Shown piece after piece: positions 33,201 to 41,102 of a stretch of DNA of 64,000 nucleotides. Made by a program: the position numbers and the translations under genes. The notes beneath the pieces are model-generated. The model ran no database searches and was not told the origin of the DNA. It worked only from the letters and a program-made list of their open reading frames with translations. Position 1 is the first letter of the stretch. Each line of letters opens with the position of its first letter. Origin of the DNA: Thalassomonas sp. RHCl1 (GTDB lineage: Bacteria; Pseudomonadota; Gammaproteobacteria; Enterobacterales; Alteromonadaceae); the NCBI RefSeq assembly GCF_947387555.1, contig NZ_CANDNZ010000003.1, forward strand, positions 558,001 through 622,000, given 5' to 3'.

Positions 33201-33977
33201 ATCTCCTTTGAGGTAGTCCCGCTGCCAAAGGGCATAATCGGCATATTGAATATCCAGCGGGGCTAACGGACTTGCCTGGCCGGAAATGATCGCCTGATAC
33301 AAGGCAATAAATTCCCCGACCAGGACATTCATCGACCAGCCGTCGGAAGCGATATGATGCATGTTAAATAGCAAGACACCTTTGCCGCTGTCTAAGGCGA
33401 TAAAGCTGGCGCGTATCATCAGATCGCGGGCCAGATCAAACGGCTGCTTCATATCTTCATCAATCAGCGCCATCAACCGGTTCTGGCGGTTTTGCGCATC
33501 CAATGAAGTTAAATCAAAGCGCCCCAGGCTAAAGTCGTAGTCGTCGCGGATCACCTGCACCGTATCGTCATCACCGTCAATATAAACAGTACGTAATACC
33601 TGATGGCGTTTGATGATTTCTGTCAGCACCTGCTCAGCAACATCCGCGTTGAAATCTCCCTCGACCTCGAATGCCGACGGCATATTATATTCTTCGCTGC
33701 TGCCCTGTAGCTGGTCAACAAACCAGAGTCTTTGCTGGGCAAAAGATAAGGGTAGATTCTCCTGCTGGGTGCGAACCGGGATACTGGTTTGCTCCGATTG
33801 CTGCCGCGTCTGGATAAAAGCGATGATTTCACTCTTGTGAGACTGCAATAATGCCTTGTCGTCGGCATCTAACTGGCTCAATTTGCCTTTGACGCTCAGC
33901 CGGTTATCTTTTACGGCTAAACTCACCCCTTTGCCCGCGAGCATGATAAGGATATCTTTTACGTTAACTTCACTCAT
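27261..33977 (-). CDS. Two-module NRPS, first gene of the minus-strand NRPS set
   Basis: A 2238-residue synthetase, starting at MSEVNVKD. An AGGAAG ribosome-binding site lies 6 bases before this ATG; an in-frame ATG at 33995 would add six residues but lacks a good site. Order: TubC-type docking domain (1-60), C1 (HHIASDG near 206), A1 (from about 544), T1 (near 1083), C2 (HHIAGDG near 1284), A2 (from about 1620), T2 (near 2173), then an acidic tail ending EVGEEGWL. The module 1 code DASTIAAVC is close to the gramicidin Phe code DAWTIAAICK and suggests an aromatic residue. The module 2 code DIESLTTVI has E239, as in codes for basic residues. The tail resembles that of the plus-strand NRPS (EEAEEWIL), consistent with short acidic partner motifs for TubC-type docking domains. 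Its 3' end overlaps the next NRPS gene. Confidence 0.97.
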   Translation of the reverse strand: MSEVNVKDILIMLAGKGVSLAVKDNRLSVKGKLSQLDADDKALLQSHKSEIIAFIQTRQQSEQTSIPVRTQQENLPLSFAQQRLWFVDQLQGSSEEYNMPSAFEVEGDFNADVAEQVLTEIIKRHQVLRTVYIDGDDDTVQVIRDDYDFSLGRFDLTSLDAQNRQNRLMALIDEDMKQPFDLARDLMIRASFIALDSGKGVLLFNMHHIASDGWSMNVLVGEFIALYQAIISGQASPLAPLDIQYADYALWQRDYLKGDVLEQQLGYWDKQLADMPPVHTLALDHPRPDIKGHSADRVSRQLSGDIAKQLQDIAGRYKLTPFMLMHSALALVLSRHSNSTDIVIGTPVANRMQSELEPLIGFFVNNLVLRLDTSHARLDDYLAHVRQVHFDAQNNQDVPFEQIVERLNIPRNSAYTPLFQIMLSTNNDFALGETSAGEVMDLNGARLSPLASDTISAKFDLEVAINISEQGVGLDWIYDTNLFNREHAEQLIEHLAILLTSMAQSKGLAETELAFLDIMSEQESDYLLNVLNDTRQEYPQDKLIHELFEAQAAATPDNLALSFNGTELSYRELNERANRLAHYLRERGVQTEDFVGICLERSHEMLVAILAVLKAGGAYVPLDPAYPQARLEYMLADTGLKYVISQAELNASLFDSDKIEVIELETWQQLSRDFSCENPLIAKDLDANSLAYVIYTSGSTGQPKGVLLEHRGAVNLGLSQSQAFAVQENSRVLQFASLNFDAATSEWLMAFVIGAALVVCDEQTRQSADTLQQVLLKESISHVTLPPALLALLDHHRDYALESLIVAGEACDPALVKIWASKCRMFNAYGPSEGTVCASIAELEPQGPVSIGRAMANVSLYVFDQAFRLTPKGCIGELYIGGDGVSRGYLNKAQLTQKSFIQNPFSDKAEDRLYKTGDLVRYLANGDLDFIGRVDDQVKINGFRIELGEIENQLSSCQGLSSCLVTTREVQAGQKQLLAYITPEIKDITEEQQTSLIESLKQTLTASLPHYMVPAMFVVIYDWPVTANGKVDKKALPSPDAALLQGNYQAPQTELESKLVNIWAQLLNLEADKISTGADFFALGGHSLLTIRLVAEIRKQLEVELAVKAVFDAGTIQAMAQLIEADVRTPLRLQVLPVTRGQETMPLSFAQQRLWVIDQLQGGSPEYNMPAAFEVQGAFDIHAAEQALSAIIKRHQVLRTVYIEQDKQTQQKILSDFSFAITRHDFTALEQQVQQQELLQLIEQDVQKPFVLSTDLMVRASYVALENSTSEKQARGALLFNMHHIAGDGWSMSVLIREFVAAYQAITKGQTISLPELDIQYADYAHWQQEWSQGEQFASQLDYWQQQLAEVPPVHSLVLDKARPEVPSHLGASVRGQLPADIAASLQALAGQYKLTPFMLLHAALSLVLSRHSNSNDIIIGTAVANRMQAELEPLIGFFVNTLVLRVDTGHQLLADYLRHIRQVHLDAQANQDVPFEQLVEQLKVPRGTSYTPLFQIMMGTNTDYGLGDNSLAMADTSLTPLSSEHISTKFDLDIDMVLDEQGVSLNWTYDTGLFSHEHVSQFNEHLLNVLNAMAQLQQQGADVAGTQVAALAMLSEQESEQLLAPVNECRADEPQEMLIHEIFEKRAADTPDKIALTLADEELSYRQLNERANQLGHYLREQGVQAGTLVGLCFERSLEMVIAMLGILKAGGGYVPLDPGYPEARLNYMLDNSGVKHLVTQAHLSELLQLNGETRVVSLGGGQETDIDRQPKTNLASEHSSDNIAYMIYTSGSTGQPKGVMITHNNWAAYLEGIEQDYQLTPSDRVLQFSSISFDIFIEELSASLLCGGTLVLPPPGKLPSCQQYWQWLKEYQITLASLPTAYWHQLCVDEQLASDSRDTSLRLLITGGEAMSGSHLQQWQQHVAGEIRLLNTYGPTETTVIATICDVTCYQDDGRSVPIGKPLKHSQVLLLTQSLSLVPEGAVGEVYVTGAMVGAGYFNDKEKTDKHFIANPFSSEKDSILYRTGDLARYGKNGELEFVGRGDNQVKIRGFRIEVEEIESQLALCEEVANSLILVREDEPGDKTLVAYVTLAEQAAAQAEKEHEITQHIMAQLQAKLPAYMLPSAVVVMDELPLTANGKLDKKALPAPDNSLIQGEYVAPQTETETALAQIWGKLLKRDADTLSTRASFFALGGHSLLVIRMITEIKNHFDVESTVAKLFESQTIHNVATYIDNLLLAKTIDAGLDDAEVGEEGWL

Positions 33978-34069
33978 ATCTATCTTCCTGTTCATCCCGG
34001 ATGCCCGGCAAAGCTTGCCTTACCAGGATGAAGTCTTAAAATTTCATTACGCTGCTCTTATATCCGGGC

Positions 34070-34105
34070 AAAAGCACAGGTAAAAGCACAGGTAAAAGCA
34101 CAGGT
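34070..34105. repeat. Three 12-bp direct repeats
   Basis: The unit AAAAGCACAGGT occurs three times in tandem (34070-34081, 34082-34093, 34094-34105), followed by a partial fourth. It sits between the cytochrome b561 gene and the first minus-strand NRPS. No terminator is visible in this gap, so transcription may run through into the NRPS genes. Confidence 0.8.
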
Positions 34106-34116
34106 AAAAAGCAGGC

Positions 34117-34638
34117 CTAGCCCAACATTCTTTTTAATATTCTCAAACCCGAAAGTTCATGCCTGATCACCGCGGCAATATGCAGCGCCACACAAAACGC
34201 CAGAGCACACACAGAAAATATATGCAGCTGGGTAAAAAACTCTTTCAGCGCCGGAGCAAAGGGTAAATAAGGGATCAGGGTCATGCCGAGAAACTCAACC
34301 TTTCTGTCCATCATCAATACCCCGGAGAGTAAAACAATAAAGATCAACAGATACATGCCGGCATGCACCTTGTCGGCAATTTTACGCGAGCGCAGCGACA
34401 GGCCTTGATAGTCTTCGGGGGCGGGATTGTTAACCCAGTTTAAAACACGGAACATAAATACCGGGATAAAAAAGGTATTCAGCAACACGTTTAGCGCCAA
34501 CACCGAATTCTTAAGATCGGCATCAACCTCGAACAAGGTGACGTAAAATCCCGAGATCGTCACCCATAAAATCACCACAGCACTGAGCCAATGGAAAAAC
34601 CTTGTTTTCTTATTATATTTTTCATTTGAAGCTATCAC
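34117..34638 (-). CDS. Cytochrome b561-like membrane protein
   Basis: A 173-residue, four-helix membrane protein of the prokaryotic cytochrome b561 type. Candidate haem-ligand histidines lie in the helices: FFHWLSA near residue 15, VHAGMYL near 92, and QLHIFSV and ALHIAAVIRH in the last third. The start is GTG at 34638, with AAGGA 8 bases upstream. It is the last gene of a four-gene set (VOC protein, aminotransferase, Ldh2-family dehydrogenase, cytochrome) and follows the dehydrogenase by about 40 bases. Family members shuttle electrons between quinone and other donors. A link to the neighbouring dehydrogenase, or to the acylase/exporter side of the locus, is a guess from position only. Confidence 0.85.
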   Translation of the reverse strand: MIASNEKYNKKTRFFHWLSAVVILWVTISGFYVTLFEVDADLKNSVLALNVLLNTFFIPVFMFRVLNWVNNPAPEDYQGLSLRSRKIADKVHAGMYLLIFIVLLSGVLMMDRKVEFLGMTLIPYLPFAPALKEFFTQLHIFSVCALAFCVALHIAAVIRHELSGLRILKRMLG

Positions 34639-34679
34639 GACGATATCCTTTAACTCTCACCACAAAATAATCTTCTTGT

Positions 34680-35708
34680 TTATCCAATATTAAGTTGTAA
34701 TTCTTGTGCCAGCTGGCGGTAAAACTGCCACTGCTCCTGTGTCAGGGGAATGCCCTGCTCCCGCCTCAACGCGGCGGTTTGCGACTCCTTATCCCCGGCA
34801 CAAAAGATGGTTTCCCCACCAACAGCACCGCTTTCCCTGACTTTTTCCAGCAATAACGACAGCCTTTTTTCAAACATGGCTTTTTCCATAAAGGCTTCGA
34901 TATTGATGGTGATATAAAAGTGGCTCACTTGCCGCGGCTCATCATAAGGCGGGGCATAGAGGTGACTTAATTCCCAGTCGAACAGGCTCTGGTTCAGGAC
35001 ACTGGTTAAAATCGTCACCATCATCGCCAGACCCTGACCTTTATAACCTCCCAGGGGTTTTAACGGACCGATTTCCCGGCTTTCCCGGTCGACATAACTG
35101 ACCCAGTCGTCTGCTATCGGCATATCGGTGGCCAGGTGACGCATGATTTTTGATAAAGAGACCTGGCTGGTGGCCATATCCAGACAAAAAACATCGCCGT
35201 TTTCCCCCGGCGCGGCAAAGCTCAACGGGTTAGTGCCGAATAATTTATCGGTGCCGTTATAGGGCGACACCAGGGAGTCGGCATTACTGACACACAGGCA
35301 AATATAACCTTGCTTGGCTGCATGATAGGTATAGTTGGCAGCGGCGCCAAAATGATTGGAGTTCTTCACCCCGATGGCAGAAATACCAAAGTCTTTCGCC
35401 AGCTCCATGCTTTTTTCTACCGCTTCAAAACCGGCAACCAGGCCCAATGCCTGATCGGCATCGAGTTGCCCGACCACAGGAAATTTGTGGTGGCACTGGA
35501 TATCCGGCCTGCTCTTTGCCCTGCCGCCTTTAAGTTCCTGCAAATAGGTGGCTAATAACCCGACCCCATGGGAGTCTATCCCCCATAAAGAGGGATTAAG
35601 CAAACCACTGCTGATAAAGGCCTTGTGTCTGTCACTGAGATCAAAATTTGCCAGCGAGGCGCTGATAATCGTGCTCAGGGATTCAACCGAAATATTATGC
35701 TGCTTCAT
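34680..35708 (-). CDS. Ldh2/malate-type NAD(P)-dependent 2-hydroxyacid dehydrogenase
   Basis: A 342-residue member of the Ldh2 family, which includes malate, lactate, sulfolactate and ureidoglycolate dehydrogenases and some mandelate dehydrogenases. Family marks are DSHGVGLLATYL near residue 45, KNSNHFGAA near 116, FGTNPLSFAAP near 162 and LGGYKGQGLAMM near 220. I chose the ATG at 35708 (MKQHNISVES), which overlaps the 3' end of the aminotransferase gene by 14 bases; an in-frame ATG at 35756 would add 16 residues inside that gene. Between an HmaS-like and an HpgT-like gene's products, the expected job is oxidation of a 2-hydroxy-arylacetate (4-hydroxymandelate or mandelate) to the arylglyoxylate. 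In actinomycetes a flavin oxidase (Hmo) does this. Substrate is inferred from context. Confidence 0.85.
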   Translation of the reverse strand: MKQHNISVESLSTIISASLANFDLSDRHKAFISSGLLNPSLWGIDSHGVGLLATYLQELKGGRAKSRPDIQCHHKFPVVGQLDADQALGLVAGFEAVEKSMELAKDFGISAIGVKNSNHFGAAANYTYHAAKQGYICLCVSNADSLVSPYNGTDKLFGTNPLSFAAPGENGDVFCLDMATSQVSLSKIMRHLATDMPIADDWVSYVDRESREIGPLKPLGGYKGQGLAMMVTILTSVLNQSLFDWELSHLYAPPYDEPRQVSHFYITINIEAFMEKAMFEKRLSLLLEKVRESGAVGGETIFCAGDKESQTAALRREQGIPLTQEQWQFYRQLAQELQLNIG

Positions 35709-37017
35709 GAGACTTACCATCAAGGTGCAACAAATAATCTGCCAGGGCTTTGACACCCGAGCGTATTTGTTCCTTGTTTACATAGCTAAAAGACAAACGG
35801 ATATAATGCTCATGGCCACCCGCATTGGAGAAAAAGCTCATCGGCACACAAATCACGCCGAACTTTTCCGCACACTCAAACACTTGCTGCTCGGTAAAGG
35901 ACATGGGCAATTTCAGGGTTAAGAAGAAACCACCTTCCGGACGATTCCAGCTTACCTGTTGCAAAGCCGCCGGGCCTTGATGGAAATGCTGCTCCAGCGC
36001 TTCAAGCATCACGTCCCGGTTATCCCGGTACAGGGAAACTAAAGGTTCAATTGCCTTGTTGACGGAACAGTCCACCTCAAGCAAGAGGCCGCCGACAATT
36101 GCCTGGGCGATTTGCCCGGTATTGACGCTGATCAGACTTTTCACTTTGGAAAATTCTTCGATCAAAGGCGTTTCACCGCCGTCGGCGCTACGCAGCTTTT
36201 GATCGCTGATCAGGTAACCCACCCGCAGGCCCGGACAGATAGTTTTGGCAAAGGTGCCGATATAAATTACATGGCCGCCGGTGTCCAGCGCCTTTAATGT
36301 CGGCAGGGGCTCCCCTTCAAAACGAAAAGCGCCGTAGGGGTTATCTTCAATCAGCAACAGCTCGCTTTGTTGTGCATAAGCCAGTAATTCCCGGCGGCGC
36401 GCCAAGGTGATAGAAGTGCCCAAAGGATTATTAAAGTCCGGGATCAGGTAAAGTGAACGCGGATTTTTCCCCTCAGCCTTAATTTGCTGACAAACCTGCT
36501 GCAGATGCTCCAGGTTTGGCCCCTGGTCATCACTTTCAACCACGGCAATTTCAATGCCCTTGATTTGCGCCAGCCCGGTAATACCGATATAAGTGGGATC
36601 TGTGATCAGCAATACATCCCGGCCGGGGGTAAATAAAGTCGACAGACACAATGCCATGCCTTCCTGCGCGCCATTGGTCACCAGGATATCATCGGCATCG
36701 ACCGTGAACTTTTCATCCAGTTGCAGCGATTGAGCGATCAAGTGATTAATAATGCCGTTGGTGCGGCCATACTGCCCCAAAGAGGTATAGACCGAAGCCG
36801 GGGAAACATCCCGGGCTTCGCTGGTATGGTCAACAAACAGCTGTATTTTTTCCAACCATCCCGGCACATCGAAGAAGGCCTCCGACGGACGGCCCGAAGC
36901 GAAAGAGATGGCGCCGGGAAACTTCTCGGCAACTTCATTAAGAAAATTCATCACTTCCAGTTGGGGCTGGGGACGGTAGGCCAGCTCGCTGGCCTGCAAA
37001 GTTAATTTATGGTCCAT
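35695..37017 (-). CDS. HpgT-like PLP-dependent aminotransferase (arylglycine transaminase)
   Basis: A 440-residue fold-type I aminotransferase. From memory of the family, its N-terminal pattern (EVMNFLNEVAEKFPGAISFA, then GRPSEAFFDV and QYGRTNGI) and TNGAQEGM, DPTYIGITG and PDFNNPLGT are the same signposts as in HpgT, which makes hydroxyphenylglycine in glycopeptide-antibiotic producers. The PLP lysine is in GTFAKTICPGLRVGY near residue 258, and the late arginine is in IRLSFSYV. Expected reaction: arylglyoxylate plus an amino donor (often Tyr) to L-arylglycine. The gene begins 1 base after the VOC-gene stop and overlaps the dehydrogenase gene, so the three are translationally coupled. A 2-aminoadipate/MocR-type aminotransferase is the alternative. 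Confidence 0.85.
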   Translation of the reverse strand: MDHKLTLQASELAYRPQPQLEVMNFLNEVAEKFPGAISFASGRPSEAFFDVPGWLEKIQLFVDHTSEARDVSPASVYTSLGQYGRTNGIINHLIAQSLQLDEKFTVDADDILVTNGAQEGMALCLSTLFTPGRDVLLITDPTYIGITGLAQIKGIEIAVVESDDQGPNLEHLQQVCQQIKAEGKNPRSLYLIPDFNNPLGTSITLARRRELLAYAQQSELLLIEDNPYGAFRFEGEPLPTLKALDTGGHVIYIGTFAKTICPGLRVGYLISDQKLRSADGGETPLIEEFSKVKSLISVNTGQIAQAIVGGLLLEVDCSVNKAIEPLVSLYRDNRDVMLEALEQHFHQGPAALQQVSWNRPEGGFFLTLKLPMSFTEQQVFECAEKFGVICVPMSFFSNAGGHEHYIRLSFSYVNKEQIRSGVKALADYLLHLDGKSHEAA

Positions 37018-37018
37018 A

Positions 37019-37528
37019 TTAAACTAACTCAGCCTCCTCTAACTGATTAAACAGATCCTGGATGCTGTCGTCTTCAAAACCTTCATTGCCGGTACGCTCA
37101 ATAATTTCAAACATCATGCCGCTGTTTTCATCACGGTTGGAAAATATCTGACGCAAGCCTTGGCCCTTGATAATGCCAGTAGCAAATGTAAACCCTTGTT
37201 CTTCAATAAGTTTTGTTGCACTTTCAAGGTCATTAACTTCAAGCGCAATATGCTGGACACCGGGACCGTATTGCTCAACATAGCGGGATACCTGAGATTC
37301 TGGCTCCAACCCCTGAATCAAGACGATTGTAAAGTTACCACTGCCCATTACGGCAGAAATCATACCCGAATTTTTTCCTAAGGTTTCGCGTCGGCCCTGA
37401 AACTCAAAACCCAACATTTGCTGATAGAACGCAATGGCCTTGTCCAAATCCAGAACTGCAACTGCAACATGGTCAATTTTGGAATAGATGTTTGCCATAC
37501 TTTCAATGTTCAACGGAGGTAATACCAT
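37019..37528 (-). CDS. Single-lobe HPPD/hydroxymandelate synthase-like VOC protein
   Basis: A 169-residue protein of the vicinal-oxygen-chelate fold. The start at 37528 (MVLPPLNIE) has AAGGATT upstream; longer and shorter ATG starts lack a site. Three metal-ligand positions of the HPPD/HmaS catalytic lobe can be read in order: His in KIDHVAVAV, His in GVQHIALEV and Glu in MMFEIIERTG. The end (GLRQIFSNRDENSGMMFEII, then GNEGFEDDSIQDLF) matches the C-terminal signature of 4-hydroxyphenylpyruvate dioxygenase and hydroxymandelate synthase. Those enzymes are two-lobed and about 350-380 residues; only the catalytic lobe is here. With the HpgT-like and Ldh2-like genes it suggests conversion of an arylpyruvate to a mandelate. 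Methylmalonyl-CoA epimerase is also single-lobed but lacks this C-terminus. Confidence 0.75.
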   Translation of the reverse strand: MVLPPLNIESMANIYSKIDHVAVAVLDLDKAIAFYQQMLGFEFQGRRETLGKNSGMISAVMGSGNFTIVLIQGLEPESQVSRYVEQYGPGVQHIALEVNDLESATKLIEEQGFTFATGIIKGQGLRQIFSNRDENSGMMFEIIERTGNEGFEDDSIQDLFNQLEEAELV

Positions 37529-38648
37529 TTTATAATCCTTTTTTTTTGTAAGCCTTATGTAGCAACTGTTCACCAGACATAGGAATAGACTCAGCACAAA
37601 ACCGACAGATATGGCCGGGCAATGACTTGCTGCCTGTAGATGATAAAGATCACATCATTATCAACAGGGACAAGATCACCAACCCCATATCCGGAGTGTG
37701 TGCATCATCTGGCATGTTAACCATAAGATTAATTTTATTATTGTAATGTTTACTCTTTCACTAAATAACAACAGTTCTTAGCTGATAGCTGACGAATAAG
37801 ATCAAAAAACACCAGCCGTAAGCCATTGATTAAAATCAAGTTTATTAAATTTCAATCAAAATAATACTGGGATCGAAAGCATTTAACTTCAGCTAGCTAA
37901 CCTGGTATTTTCAGCGTGATGATTTTTACATCGATTTTGTTGTTACCGGCACGAGTATACATAAAAAAATTTATTTTTACATAGCGATTTTTATATTTTA
38001 ACAAAAAATTTATAATTACAACGGCAATAATAGAGTAAATAACGACCAGATCTTTAGTAAATCAAGGCCGGCGACAAGCCGTTCAAAAGACAGGCAAGCT
38101 ACTGGAATATAAGTACTTTATAAATTATTACATTCTGCTGGCATCAAGCGGTTATCTGAGGTATCAATTTACTCTTTAAAAAAATCAAATATTTTAACAT
38201 CAGCTTTCAATAGACAACTCACGCGTGAGAGATTCTATTTAAACCGAAGAAACCGGCAAAAGATCTCATGCGTGAGAACTGGTAGCCAACAACATCACCG
38301 AAACAAAGATCTCATGCGTGAGAGCTTATAACCAACAACATCGTCGAAGCAAAGATCTCATACGTGAGATCATCCCTGTCAAAAGACTTTCAATAAAAAA
38401 TAAAAAAATTTAAAAAAATATTTATCTGCTTTTATCTCCCAGAAAAAGCCGTTGCTAAATTTATTGCCAAGCCAGTACTGATGCACTTTAAAGACCGAAA
38501 TAAACACCGCTTTTATTGCCACAGATCCCGGCAGTCAAACCGGACAATAACCCGGGAAATCACAAAATCATTCCCTTTAGTGTATTGCCTTTGGCTTTTT
38601 GATTAATTAGTATTGCCTTCTCTTAAACTCTAATAGGTTGATTGTGTA
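37529..38648. promoter_or_regulatory. Divergent control region of the NRPS locus
   Basis: This 1.1-kb AT-rich gap separates the arylglycine/NRPS genes (minus) from the acylase/exporter/NRPS genes (plus). No credible ORF is present. It contains four 12-bp palindromes (38218-38368) and, at 37639-37654, a CRP-like sequence GATGATAAAGATCACA with one perfect half-site (TCACA), about 110 bases upstream of the VOC gene. Runs of A and T around 37940-38000 and 38390-38420 could be bent DNA. I cannot place promoter boxes with confidence. Confidence 0.6.
38218..38368. promoter_or_regulatory. Array of four CTCAYRCGTGAG palindromes, probable operator array
   Basis: The copies are CTCACGCGTGAG (38218-38229), CTCATGCGTGAG (38265-38276 and 38311-38322) and CTCATACGTGAG (38357-38368). 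Start-to-start distances are 47, 46 and 46 bases. The last two intervals also share spacer sequence (CCAACAACATC), so this is a 46-bp tandem repeat with a palindromic core. The array ends about 280 bases before the acylase start. The even spacing and symmetric core suggest binding of a dimeric regulator at repeated sites; none is encoded in the window. Confidence 0.7.
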
Positions 38649-41102
38649 ATGCGCGTTTTTAATAAAATGCCGCTGACATTCAGATTTACTCTGTTTGTCT
38701 TTATCCCTTTGTTTTTTCTGGTTATTTACAGTTATAAACTATTTTTTCTGGACCCGCTTCCCGATAAAACAACCCGACAATTTGTCAATGGTTTGGATGA
38801 TAAGGTAAGCATAGAACGTGATAATCACGGTCTGGTAAAAATCAAAGCAGAAACTGATAAAGATGTTTATTTTGCCATGGGATATGTCCATGCCCAGGAC
38901 AGATTATGGCAACTTGAACTACAACGCAGAATTAGTCAGGGACGGCTCAGTGAAATATTTGGTAAAACTTCAGTCCATCAGGATATCTGGTTTCGTACTT
39001 TAGGCCTTTATCAGGCGGCAAGTAAAAGTATCCCTGCTTTAAGCCCACAGGCAAAGGCATCATTAGAAGCCTATGCCGCCGGGATCAATAGCTGGATACA
39101 GTCGGCGGAACAATTGCCGGTTGAGTTCTCATTGCTCGATATTAGCCCGGAGCCGTGGACAATAACCGACTCTTTAGCCTGGATTAAGGTCTTTTCATTA
39201 AATCTGGCTCACAACCTTCATTCCGAAATTGAGGCTTATATAGGCGCGCAATATTTGTCGGATGAACAGCTCAGCCTCTTCTATCCTGAACTGGCAGACA
39301 GCCCGATGACAGCCAGGATCAAGGATGAAGAAAAACTAAAAGATTTATTTGCCCGCTTTGATGCCCTGCAAACCGAGCAGCAGCAAACCTACAAGATTGG
39401 CGGTAGTTATGTCGGCAGTAATGCCTGGGTAGTTTCAGGTGAACTGACGCAATCCGGCGTTCCCATCCTGGCAAATGACCCCCATCTAGGTTTACAACTG
39501 CCTTCCCTTTGGTATTCCGTTAAGCAGGAAGGTAAAAACCTGGCGGCTTCCGGCATGAGCCTGGTGGGACTGCCCGTGGTTGTCTTCGGGAAAAACAAGG
39601 ACATAGCCTGGGGCGGCACCAACATGATGGCGGATGCGCAGGATCTGTATATAGAAGAGGTAAACCCAAATAATAGTCTGCAATATCAAGTAGATGGTAA
39701 GTTTATCGACTTTGAAACCAGAAACGAAAGAATCAAGGTAAAAGCAGAATCTCCGGCATTCCTGAAAGATCCGATCAAAGATGTCGAAGTTCAGGTGCGC
39801 ACTACCATACACGGGCCGGTGATCAGTGATGTTATCCAGGGGTTCGAACAGCCGATATCCCTGCGCTGGACCGCACTTAACAGTGAAGACACTACCTACA
39901 ACGCTTTTTACCAGTTAAGTTATGCCAGCAACTGGCAGGAATATAACCAGGCGCTTGAGCAGTATGTCTCCCCTGCACTGAATTTATTTTATGCCGACAA
40001 TCACAATAATATCGGTTTTACCGGCATAGGAAAAATTCCCCTGCGCAACCAGGGCAAGGGGCTGTTACCGGTATCCGGTGCCGACTCGGCTAACCACTGG
40101 CACAGCTATATTCCCTACGCCGAGATGCCAAGACGTTATAATCCCGAAGAAGGTTACCTGATAAACGCCAACAACGTAAATACAACACCAGGTTATCCTT
40201 ACTTTATCTCCGCCGACTTTGCTCCGCCGGCAAGGGCAGACAGAATTGAAGCGTTAATCGAAGAAAAACAAGACAAGTTAACCCTTAGCGATATGCAAAC
40301 CATGCAGGGAGATGTCAAAGATATATCAACGACAAAAATGTTGGCCCTATTAAAAGAGCTCGCGGCTGACTTCCCTGAGCAGCAACAAGCCCTGGCATTG
40401 TTGGCTCAGTGGGACGGCGAAGCAAGCAGAGAAAGTATTGCCGCCACCATTTATTATACCTGGCTGCGGCATCTGAAGAGTTATGTCTTCAATGACGAAC
40501 TCACCAGCTACTGGAACAAAAACCAGCTTCAGGGTTATCTGCGAAACCTGAAAGAAAAAGTACCGGCAGATAAACTGGCGGCTCTGCTGGCAAGTAACAG
40601 CCCCTGGTGCGATAACATCAACACCGAAAAGAAAGAAAGCTGCAGTAACATCATCGGCATGTCATTAAACTCGGCGCTTAAGGAAATGAGCAAGTTTGCC
40701 GGGGCCGACATGGATAACTGGCGCTGGGGCGACGTACAGTATACCCGCTATCAGCATACGCCTTTTAGCCAGATGAAATTACTGGACCAGGTGTTTGAGC
40801 GAAAAATCGGCAACGGCGGCTCAGCCAATACCATCAATGTCGCCAGCGGCATCTTTGATGAAGACAAAGGTTACCTGCAAGACTTTGGCGCCGGTTTCCG
40901 TCAGATCATCCGCTTATCGGAGCAGGAGCCTGTCCAGCTGTTAATGAACTCCACCGGACAATCCGGACAGCTGGCAAGTGACTATTACGACGATATGGTC
41001 GAACGTTTCAGAGATGTCGAATATATCAACTTTGCCAAGGAAGTGCCTTATGTGCAGTCCATCACTTTGCAACCGAATAACCAGGAAGGAGCATCCCAGT
41101 GA
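38649..41102 (+). CDS. Penicillin-acylase-family Ntn hydrolase (PvdQ-type role likely)
   Basis: An 817-residue N-terminal-nucleophile amidase of the penicillin G acylase/AHL acylase family. Residues 8-28 form a hydrophobic signal or anchor segment, so the enzyme should act in the periplasm. Family marks are FAMGYVHAQDRLWQLELQRR near 77, the autocleavage site VGSNAWVVSG with Ser257 as the new N-terminal nucleophile, and NDPHLGLQLPSLWY just after. The length is normal for the unprocessed precursor. The stop overlaps the GTG start of the exporter gene, so the two are co-translated. Next to a PvdE-like exporter and an NRPS with a starter C domain, the most likely role is removal of an acyl group from the exported peptide, as PvdQ does for pyoverdine. 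Quorum-signal degradation or self-protection are alternatives. Confidence 0.9.
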   Translation: MRVFNKMPLTFRFTLFVFIPLFFLVIYSYKLFFLDPLPDKTTRQFVNGLDDKVSIERDNHGLVKIKAETDKDVYFAMGYVHAQDRLWQLELQRRISQGRLSEIFGKTSVHQDIWFRTLGLYQAASKSIPALSPQAKASLEAYAAGINSWIQSAEQLPVEFSLLDISPEPWTITDSLAWIKVFSLNLAHNLHSEIEAYIGAQYLSDEQLSLFYPELADSPMTARIKDEEKLKDLFARFDALQTEQQQTYKIGGSYVGSNAWVVSGELTQSGVPILANDPHLGLQLPSLWYSVKQEGKNLAASGMSLVGLPVVVFGKNKDIAWGGTNMMADAQDLYIEEVNPNNSLQYQVDGKFIDFETRNERIKVKAESPAFLKDPIKDVEVQVRTTIHGPVISDVIQGFEQPISLRWTALNSEDTTYNAFYQLSYASNWQEYNQALEQYVSPALNLFYADNHNNIGFTGIGKIPLRNQGKGLLPVSGADSANHWHSYIPYAEMPRRYNPEEGYLINANNVNTTPGYPYFISADFAPPARADRIEALIEEKQDKLTLSDMQTMQGDVKDISTTKMLALLKELAADFPEQQQALALLAQWDGEASRESIAATIYYTWLRHLKSYVFNDELTSYWNKNQLQGYLRNLKEKVPADKLAALLASNSPWCDNINTEKKESCSNIIGMSLNSALKEMSKFAGADMDNWRWGDVQYTRYQHTPFSQMKLLDQVFERKIGNGGSANTINVASGIFDEDKGYLQDFGAGFRQIIRLSEQEPVQLLMNSTGQSGQLASDYYDDMVERFRDVEYINFAKEVPYVQSITLQPNNQEGASQ

